This document shows, piece after piece, positions 6,468 to 11,069 of a stretch of DNA of 13,859 nt. Source of the stretch: Desulfobacterales bacterium. GTDB taxonomy: Bacteria; Desulfobacterota; Desulfobacteria; Desulfobacterales; C00003060. Within the stretch, counting starts at the first letter, position 1. Every line of letters begins with the position of its first letter. Under the pieces are notes generated by a model, which worked only from the letters and a program-made list of their open reading frames with translations, did no database searches and was not told where the DNA came from. Position numbers and translations under genes: made by a program. The stretch covers positions 1 through 13,859 of the forward strand of contig JAUWXJ010000039.1 in assembly GCA_030616425.1 (NCBI GenBank). Reading direction: 5' to 3'.

Positions 6468-6775
6468 TATCAACCGTCTCTCCACGCCTGAAATCCCAAG
6501 GTGGGATAGGGTTAGTATCACTCCATGGCCCGATTTGCCTCAGCCTTGCGACGGTCTCCATTTCAGCCAGCCGCCGCTCCGATGAGTACCTCTTGTAGTG
6601 CCAGGCAAGTCCGGCTTTCAAGAGCTCCTCGTTTAAACAAGTTCCGTTCACGTAGACCCATGCAATGATTCTTCCGTATCTATCAGTGGCGACTGGCCTG
6701 CCAGGCGGGGACTTGTGGCCATGCAGGGGCTGGTACAGTTAAAATAAGAACCAAACTGAGAAGTAGTCTTTTCAT
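6454..6775 (-). pseudogene. Staphylococcal-nuclease-like gene, internally deleted and frameshifted
   Basis: ATG 6775 encodes a clear secretory signal (MKRLLLSLVLILTVPAPAW) that soon hits a stop in its own frame. In another frame, from about 6714 down to the stop at 6454, the sequence encodes RPVATDRYGRIIAWVYVNG, then CLNEELLKAGLAWHYKRYS and a GPWSDTNPIPPWDFRR tail. That is the C-terminal half of SNase-domain (thermonuclease) proteins. The first part of the domain, with the calcium-binding aspartates and the catalytic Arg/Glu, is missing between the two pieces. So this is the remnant of an exported nuclease joined across a deletion of roughly 60 or more codons. An ATG at 6651 leaves a 65-residue open frame that cannot form a working nuclease. 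It lies downstream of the PAPS-reductase gene on the same strand. Confidence 0.8.
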
Positions 6776-6860
6776 AGCATCCGTGAGGCAGGTAGCAAGC
6801 CTAAGCGAAAAATGGCAATCTCAATCTCTGTCAGAGAGACCATTTGCAATATTCTGCAAA

Positions 6861-6877
6861 GAGGTTGGGGGAACCTC
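6861..6877 (-). terminator. Hairpin directly after the PAPS-reductase-family gene
   Basis: GAGGTT-GGGGG-AACCTC begins right after the stop codon. In the minus direction only three T follow, and a second hairpin (TTTGCA/TGCAAA) comes next. It is a plausible but weak end for the four-gene operon. Confidence 0.4.
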
Positions 6878-7882
6878 TCATCCGTCTACCTTCTGGGCTT
6901 TCAGAGAGCCGAGTGGCACTCGCTTTCCTTTCTCATAAATGAAGGTATACTTACCCCGCTGGGCCTCTTCCACCTCTACAAGCTTATCAAAGATATCTGG
7001 CCGGGTGCTCAGAAGGATCTTGAAGTCAGCCCTACCTTTATAGGCACCACACCAGCACTCACCAGAACATCGGAGCTCTTCGGTTGGGCCTCTGGAAAGT
7101 TCGTACCGATCAATGTAGTTTTCGATCCTCTTGTCTGACCAAGAGAAAATAGGGCTGACGCTGATGCAGCGGAATGACGGATGGTACCAGACTGGCAAGT
7201 ATTTAGCCCGAACGTTAGATTCTGCCGCTCTGATGCCGTCAAAAACAACTTTCGGCCCTTCTACTTTATTGAGAAATCTACGCATGGGTGCAATCTTCAG
7301 AGTTTCGCAACACCAGCGGGATTTGACTCCAGGAATACCCCATCGTTTCGCAAGGTCGAAGTAGTTATGGGGTGGCCGCACAGTCTTGAGGGGCACCCCC
7401 ATCTTGTTGCAAACTTTTCGCACGTACTCCTCGACCTCGGGAAAGCCGGCAGTTGTATCGACATGCAATGCGGTGATTTTCTTATTAATCTGTTTGCCTA
7501 GGCGCCGTATATATTCCAAGAGGCAAAGGCTGTCCTTGCCGCCACTAAACAAGACAAACGGCTTCCCCATGCGTAAGAGCTTGATCACGTCTTTCGCGTT
7601 GATGCGGATCTTGGGCCGCACATATGCCGCTTGGTTTCTATCTAAATGACAAGCCCTAAAATGATCATTTCTGTTGGTATGAACAATGTATAGAGGCTTT
7701 ATTGGTGGACCTTTCACCCACTTAGAAACCACCGTTCCCACCCTGTGGCATTTCGGGCAGCGGACCTGAAGGCTGTTAAGTCCTCTGGACGCAATAGCTT
7801 TGACGGCAACTTGCCAAGCCGCTTCATAGCCTTTATTCGGTTCTTTGTTCTTCTTATTTGTTCCCAATGAAGTCACACTCAA
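6878..7882 (-). CDS. PAPS-reductase-family PP-loop enzyme with zinc-ribbon-like N-terminus
   Basis: 334 residues. Residues about 42-79 hold CPKC and a later CH (C42, C45, C78), like a zinc ribbon. Residues 113-118 are SGGKDS, the ATP-pyrophosphatase PP-loop shared by CysH, DndC and IbrA. Then come HVDTTAGFPE (140-149), RWCCETLK with the C191-C192 pair, and C272, C276 and C278 in CSGECWCG. A CC pair followed about 80 residues later by a cysteine cluster is the pattern that holds a 4Fe-4S centre in bacterial APS reductases. The ECGIH catalytic motif of assimilatory reductases is absent, so a sulfate-assimilation role is unlikely. The start is TTG 7882, overlapping the nuclease stop by 4 bp (TTGA); GTG 7876 is an alternative. 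It is the last gene of the operon. Modification of DNA or a nucleotide with sulfur is inferred from relatives. Confidence 0.85.
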   Translation of the reverse strand: MSVTSLGTNKKNKEPNKGYEAAWQVAVKAIASRGLNSLQVRCPKCHRVGTVVSKWVKGPPIKPLYIVHTNRNDHFRACHLDRNQAAYVRPKIRINAKDVIKLLRMGKPFVLFSGGKDSLCLLEYIRRLGKQINKKITALHVDTTAGFPEVEEYVRKVCNKMGVPLKTVRPPHNYFDLAKRWGIPGVKSRWCCETLKIAPMRRFLNKVEGPKVVFDGIRAAESNVRAKYLPVWYHPSFRCISVSPIFSWSDKRIENYIDRYELSRGPTEELRCSGECWCGAYKGRADFKILLSTRPDIFDKLVEVEEAQRGKYTFIYEKGKRVPLGSLKAQKVDG

Positions 7883-8859
7883 TGACTGCTGCCTGGAGAG
7901 CTGATGTTCTTAATAGCCTGGAGGCGTCGCTTGCATCGACTCTTAAAATCAGCCAAGGGAACTGGAGAGAATAACTTTTCACCTGTTGAGGGCACCCTTG
8001 TCACTAAAACACCCAAGCTTTCCTGCAAGAGGCTTTTACTTACTGTTTCAAGATTGACTTGTTCGCCGAGCCTCCCAAAATACCAATTCATTGTGGGATG
8101 TTTTTTCAGGCGCTGGAGAATCTCCGTAACGCCAACGAAATCGCGTCCAATTTTTTGCATAGCCTCGTACGATTTCACCGCGACCACTGTAGCCTTTTCA
8201 AGCTCGAGTATCTGCTTTTGCCAACTAACGGCATAGTTCTTAGCCTTGTCCTGATAATCTTGTCGATTATGTGAAGATGATAAAATTTCGAGAAGTTCCC
8301 GGAACGATCTGCGTACCTCGGTATGTCTCATAGTGAAAGCTAAAAACGCGGTTTCGATGATTGTGGTCAAAGGAGCTAACTCAATAGGAAGGATCTTATA
8401 CGAATTGTTATCATTGTAATTCTTTGTTGTATGGTATGTGTCCTCATAAATAGTCCGAGTCACTAAAACTGTGAACAGATTTTCTTCACTAATGCCATGA
8501 TCTGCTGATACTGTCTCCGCATGACGAAGGCACTGCCCAAATTCTTGAGCCAATTGATTTGCTCCTGTCTTTAACGTAGCCTCAATTACGATGGAGTACT
8601 CATATGCGTGGCCGATTCCGTCAGCGCCCGGACTTGCTTTCCTCATCAAGTTCTTGCTTCCAAACCAAGTTACCTTATGGTGTATGCTTGGGTTATCAGT
8701 GTCTCTATCATAGAAAGGGAGGTGTAACAGGGATGCAAATGATTGTACCACCAATTCTTCAAAGAGGGTAGAACGGTGAGCGATGGGGTGTAGTGACAGA
8801 TAACTGGCAGGGTCCTTGAGCCTTTTCCATATGGTGCGGGGTGCTGGTAAAATTGCCAT
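7879..8859 (-). CDS. Putative PD-(D/E)xK-type nuclease (restriction-like)
   Basis: 326 residues from ATG 8859, with AAAGG 9 nt upstream; a TTG at 8868 in frame is less likely. I do not recognise a named family. Near residues 80-105 the protein reads GADGIGHAYEYSIVIEATLKTGANQ, then a helix with QEFGQCLRH. This looks like the D...E-x-x core of restriction-endonuclease folds, as in FokI/AlwI-type cleavage domains, preceded by an acidic helix LFEELVVQSF (about 33-42). The usual catalytic Lys is replaced by Thr (EAT), with a Lys two residues later. The C-terminal half is helical and charged and could bind DNA or partner proteins. It starts 12 bp after the upstream HTH gene and overlaps the PAPS-reductase gene by 4 bp, so the genes are co-expressed. 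Nuclease function is a prediction. Confidence 0.6.
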   Translation of the reverse strand: MAILPAPRTIWKRLKDPASYLSLHPIAHRSTLFEELVVQSFASLLHLPFYDRDTDNPSIHHKVTWFGSKNLMRKASPGADGIGHAYEYSIVIEATLKTGANQLAQEFGQCLRHAETVSADHGISEENLFTVLVTRTIYEDTYHTTKNYNDNNSYKILPIELAPLTTIIETAFLAFTMRHTEVRRSFRELLEILSSSHNRQDYQDKAKNYAVSWQKQILELEKATVVAVKSYEAMQKIGRDFVGVTEILQRLKKHPTMNWYFGRLGEQVNLETVSKSLLQESLGVLVTRVPSTGEKLFSPVPLADFKSRCKRRLQAIKNISSPGSSH

Positions 8860-8871
8860 TTGCTGCAACCT

Positions 8872-9444
8872 TTATTTCCGCGTAGATTTGGGCTTTTCTG
8901 GGCTACGTAACCAGTCTAGTACAACTTGCTTAATAAATTCGGCGGGTGTAATCTTATATTTTCTTGCCCTTTCAAGGATAGCCCTATGCTCCTCATCAGT
9001 AAAATCCACGACAAAAATGTGCAGATCTCTTATCTTAGATTCGAGAACTGCTTGCTTGGAATCTCGTACGGACATTCCAGTGGTTGAAACTAAGCGCTCG
9101 ATATCTCTCACGTCCTTCGACTGTAAATCGGCGACCTGCTGCGCCGCCTTGATCTGTATCTGTGAATCGCTGATTTTTGATATTCTATAAGCCACATCAA
9201 GACTATCGATGCGTCGCAACTTCAACATTTCCTGAACTTCTGGCGCCAGAGTAAGAACTTTTCTAAACTGCCTTATCATTTCAGCCGAAAGGCCGACTTT
9301 CTGGGAGAGAACCTTCTGAGAGCCGTAAAGATTCATGAGGTACTCAAATGCTTGTGCAATAGTAACAAGGTCAGCAGTTCGTTTCTTTCGCTTGGTATTG
9401 CCAAACACTATTGCAAGCGCAGTATTTTCATCTAGTCGTTTCAC
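8872..9444 (-). CDS. ParB-related HTH protein with RHH-like C-terminus, lacking the ParB N-domain
   Basis: 190 residues. About residues 43-61 (SQKVLSQKVGLSAEMIRQF) form a helix-turn-helix like the one in ParB/KorB proteins, followed by helices with VQEMLKLRRIDSLDVAYRIS that resemble the post-HTH region of the ParB upstream. Residues about 141-180 (LHIFVVDFTDEEHRAILERA, then TPAEFIKQVVLDWL) look like a ribbon-helix-helix dimer domain. The CTP-binding N-domain of ParB is missing. It begins with GTG 9444 directly after the TAA of the ParB gene, with no gap. The shared architecture suggests it arose from, or partners with, that protein, perhaps as a second DNA-binding subunit or as a regulator. 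Confidence 0.65.
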   Translation of the reverse strand: MKRLDENTALAIVFGNTKRKKRTADLVTIAQAFEYLMNLYGSQKVLSQKVGLSAEMIRQFRKVLTLAPEVQEMLKLRRIDSLDVAYRISKISDSQIQIKAAQQVADLQSKDVRDIERLVSTTGMSVRDSKQAVLESKIRDLHIFVVDFTDEEHRAILERARKYKITPAEFIKQVVLDWLRSPEKPKSTRK

Positions 9445-10245
9445 TTAAGTTAAGAATCCCTGGTCGGCCAACCATTCCTCCAACGCGTTCTTGGCAATAT
9501 CTTCTGGCTCGCTTGAAAAGTCCTGACAGGCCACCTCCAAAGCACCAGAGACCTTAGGCGTGAGGTGGACAGTAATTCTTCTGAATTTTTGTTTCTTCGC
9601 TAGACGTTCGATCTTTTGTACGCTCTCTCTCGGATATTCCTTGGCTATTGCAATGATGGCTCGGCGTGGATCGCCTCTAGGTGTTTCTACGACTTTCTTC
9701 GCAATTGCAACAGCCTTCTTCTCATCAGTTATGTTCCTAGCTATGTTTGTTGCCGTCTGGGCGCTAATCTTTCTTTTGCTTACGAGAACTTTGATTTCTT
9801 CTGGAACGCCAGCATATCCAAGATACTGCCGAATAGTTTGTTCTTTCAAACCAAGAGCATCGGCCACCGCTTGGACAGACCCAAGTTTGTTCAACAAATC
9901 TGTTGCCACATTCATCTTGTCACGATAGTCGAGCTTCAGCCTATGAATATTCTCGCTAAAAGATTTAATGATGGCTTCGGTCTGATTCTTTATCGTAGTT
10001 ATGACGGCGGGAATTTCGCGGAGTCTGGCTTCTTTGCTAGCCAGGTAACGACGTTGCCCTATGATTAATTCAAATCTACTGTTCTTCTCAAATACTACAA
10101 CCGGTTGTTGGATGCCTATCTCTGCAATACTCGCTGCGAGTTCATCAATGTCTTCATCAATATTCGCCCTACGGACATTTGACTGGCTTATATCAATCTT
10201 ACGCAGAGGTATGTACTTAAACCGTAGCTTGCGTCGTTTCTTCAT
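9445..10245 (-). CDS. ParB-like protein with C-terminal RHH-like domain
   Basis: 266 residues. The ParB N-domain spans about 10-105: SNVRR, DELAASIAEIGIQQPVVV, the GQRRYLA motif at 63-69 (equivalent to GERRxR, which binds CTP in ParB) and ENIHR at 98-102. A helix-turn-helix follows at about 119-145 (KLGSVQAVADALGLKEQTIRQYL). Residues about 222-262 (RRITVHLTPKVSGALEVA, then EDIAKNALEEWL) resemble a ribbon-helix-helix fold instead of the usual ParB dimer tail. No ParA is nearby, so plasmid partition is unlikely. ParB-like proteins also pair with PAPS-reductase-family enzymes, as in IbrB/IbrA, and that fits this operon better. It is the first gene of the four-gene operon, with AGGAGGT 8 nt before ATG 10245 and a half-site array just upstream that it may bind. 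Confidence 0.85.
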   Translation of the reverse strand: MKKRRKLRFKYIPLRKIDISQSNVRRANIDEDIDELAASIAEIGIQQPVVVFEKNSRFELIIGQRRYLASKEARLREIPAVITTIKNQTEAIIKSFSENIHRLKLDYRDKMNVATDLLNKLGSVQAVADALGLKEQTIRQYLGYAGVPEEIKVLVSKRKISAQTATNIARNITDEKKAVAIAKKVVETPRGDPRRAIIAIAKEYPRESVQKIERLAKKQKFRRITVHLTPKVSGALEVACQDFSSEPEDIAKNALEEWLADQGFLT

Positions 10246-10253
10246 GGCATCGG

Positions 10254-10260
10254 ACCTCCT
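10254..10260 (-). promoter_or_regulatory. Strong Shine-Dalgarno of the ParB-like gene
   Basis: AGGAGGT on the minus strand, 8 nt before ATG 10245. It fixes the start and implies high translation of the first operon gene. Confidence 0.8.
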
Positions 10261-10264
10261 GCCT

Positions 10265-10296
10265 GACTAGACACTACATCCTTTTAGTCTTAGTGT
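10265..10296. promoter_or_regulatory. Symmetric array of four TAGTST half-sites, probable operator
   Basis: On the plus strand TAGTCT and TAGTGT lie in tandem at 10285-10296. On the minus strand TAGTGT-C-TAGTC lies at 10276-10265. The two tandem pairs face away from a centre of about 8 bp. Short tandem and inverted half-sites are what ribbon-helix-helix proteins bind, and three proteins here carry such a domain. The array sits between the ParB ribosome site and the expected promoter. Confidence 0.5.
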
Positions 10297-10392
10297 TATC
10301 CTTTAAATAGCATATGCGGCATTTCTACGATACTTGAATAAGGGCCACGCACGGCACGCTTATTAATAAAATAAAAAATGTGCTGATCAGTA

Positions 10393-10545
10393 TCACTTCG
10401 GTTTGTTCTTCTCGTACTTCTTCAGAAGGTCTTTCATGGCCTCTTCTAAGACATCATTCAGGGGCCTCTCCAAGTCAATGGCGAGCTTCTTGACCTCTTT
10501 CTGGAGGTCGTTATCAATCTTTGTGGATAGGGGCTTTCTTGCCAT
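10393..10545 (-). CDS. Ribbon-helix-helix (CopG/Arc-type) small DNA-binding protein
   Basis: 50 residues from ATG 10545: MARKPLSTKIDNDLQKEVKK, then LAIDLERPLNDVLEEAMKDLL and a lysine-rich tail. One N-terminal beta strand (LSTKID) followed by two helices is the whole ribbon-helix-helix fold seen in CopG-type repressors and antitoxins. The frame is open upstream to 10677, but that part is unrelated and the promoter lies within it. No ribosome site precedes ATG 10545, and the -10 box ends only 6 bp upstream, so the mRNA may be leaderless. There is no toxin gene in the same unit. It lies 147 bp upstream of the ParB-like gene, with the TAGTST array in the gap, so it may regulate the defence-like operon. 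Confidence 0.75.
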   Translation of the reverse strand: MARKPLSTKIDNDLQKEVKKLAIDLERPLNDVLEEAMKDLLKKYEKNKPK

Positions 10546-10551
10546 GGATTG

Positions 10552-10580
10552 AGTATATAAGAGATTTTTTTTGAAGGCAA
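10552..10580 (-). promoter_or_regulatory. Promoter of the RHH gene, giving a leaderless transcript
   Basis: TTGCCT (10580-10575), 17 bp, TATACT (10557-10552) on the minus strand. The ATG begins 7 nt after the -10, so transcription would start at or beside the start codon. Confidence 0.6.
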
Positions 10581-10866
10581 TAAAAAAAGACTTGCAATTA
10601 GAATGATAGCATGATATCTGTATATCGAGCTTAACCATTGAGCAAGATATAAACCTCTGAACCATAGGCGATGACACCTAAACCAACTCATTCGAGCGAG
10701 AATGATTGATGTTTCGATATGGTTTTGGTATCGTCACATTTCCAAAGGTTATTGATAATGGCAAGGTATGTTCAGTTTATGACGTGGGAACAGCGGTTGA
10801 CTAACGTGACAAGCTTTTCTCCTTACCTGGTTGCACCCTATACGCACCCACGGAGGATCATGGAAC
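10581..10866. other. Non-coding right end of the island
   Basis: No supported gene lies between the RHH promoter and the tRNA terminator. The stretch is AT-rich and contains the right copy of the 18-bp terminal motif (10832-10849). Open frames crossing it have no ribosome site and no family features. Confidence 0.5.
10832..10849 (+). repeat. Right copy of 18-bp terminal motif, possible integrase arm site
   Basis: Exact copy of 4804-4821, same orientation, 59 bp inside the right att repeat. In a circular form the two copies would flank the 46-bp core, as integrase arm sites do. Confidence 0.6.
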
Positions 10867-10899
10867 AAAAAAAAGGGTTGGCAATGTGCCTAACCCTTT
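10867..10899 (-). terminator. Rho-independent terminator of tRNA-Ala supplied by the island
   Basis: Stem GGGTT-GGC / GCC-AACCC (10875-10896), widened by A:T pairs, with a five-base loop. On the minus strand it is followed by eight T (10874-10867). It lies 10 bp past the tRNA CCA end and is inside the island, so the element replaced the terminator that it displaced to 4633-4648. Confidence 0.88.
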
Positions 10900-10908
10900 G
10901 TAATCATT

Positions 10909-10954
10909 TGGTGGAGCTGAGGGGGATCGAACCCCTGACCTCATGACTGCCAGT
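10909..10954 (-). repeat. att site: 3' 46 bp of the intact tRNA-Ala
   Basis: Identical to 4662-4707. The repeat ends within the anticodon region, where many tyrosine integrases cross over. Confidence 0.9.
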
Positions 10955-10984
10955 CATGCGCTCTCCCAGCTGAGCTACAGCCCC
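10909..10984 (-). tRNA. tRNA-Ala, anticodon GGC
   Basis: A 76-nt cloverleaf on the minus strand. Acceptor GGGGCTG/CAGCTCC has one G-T pair; D arm GCTC...GAGC; anticodon stem CATGA/TCATG around loop CTGGCAG, anticodon GGC reading GCC (Ala); T arm AGGGG-TTCGATC-CCCCT; discriminator A and an encoded CCA. It is the intact copy at the island's right junction. Its 3' 46 bp forms the att repeat. Confidence 0.96.
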
Positions 10985-10997
10985 ATCCAAGGACCCG

Positions 10998-11026
10998 TGT
11001 ATAACAAGGTGGAACCCTGCTGTCAA
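10998..11026 (-). promoter_or_regulatory. Promoter of tRNA-Ala
   Basis: TTGACA (11026-11021), 17 bp, TATACA (11003-10998) on the minus strand, ending 13 bp before the mature tRNA 5' end. It lies outside the island, so the tRNA stays expressed after integration. Confidence 0.75.
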
Positions 11027-11069
11027 TCTTCTTTTCGGCCTGCTAAAACCGATACCCCTTACCCCTCTT

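Larger units (their letters stand above)
4662..10954. mobile_element. Integrative element (genomic island) in tRNA-Ala(GGC), no integrase gene
   Basis: A 46-bp perfect direct repeat made of the 3' part of tRNA-Ala bounds the region (4662-4707 and 10909-10954). The full tRNA is kept at the right end, with its own promoter outside the element. This is the standard product of tyrosine-recombinase integration at an anticodon loop. The interior looks more AT-rich than the flanks, and an 18-bp motif occurs near each inner end. Without the island, the locus would read cooT, tRNA-Ala terminator, tRNA-Ala, helicase. No integrase, excisionase or conjugation gene is visible in about 6.2 kb, so movement would need a recombinase in trans, or the gene has been lost. 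Confidence 0.85.

Noticed and set aside
6878..10245. A Dnd or Ssp phosphorothioation operon
   Set aside because: Only the PP-loop enzyme resembles DndC or SspD; the desulfurase, DndB, DndD, DndE and SspB/C/E partners are not in the window.
9445..10245. A plasmid or chromosome partition parAB locus
   Set aside because: There is no ParA ATPase nearby and no parS-like 16-bp palindrome; the gene is tied to nuclease and PAPS-reductase genes instead.
10393..10677. A 94-codon version of the RHH gene, and a toxin-antitoxin pair
   Set aside because: The upstream 44 codons contain the promoter and show no homology, and there is no toxin-like frame next to the RHH gene.
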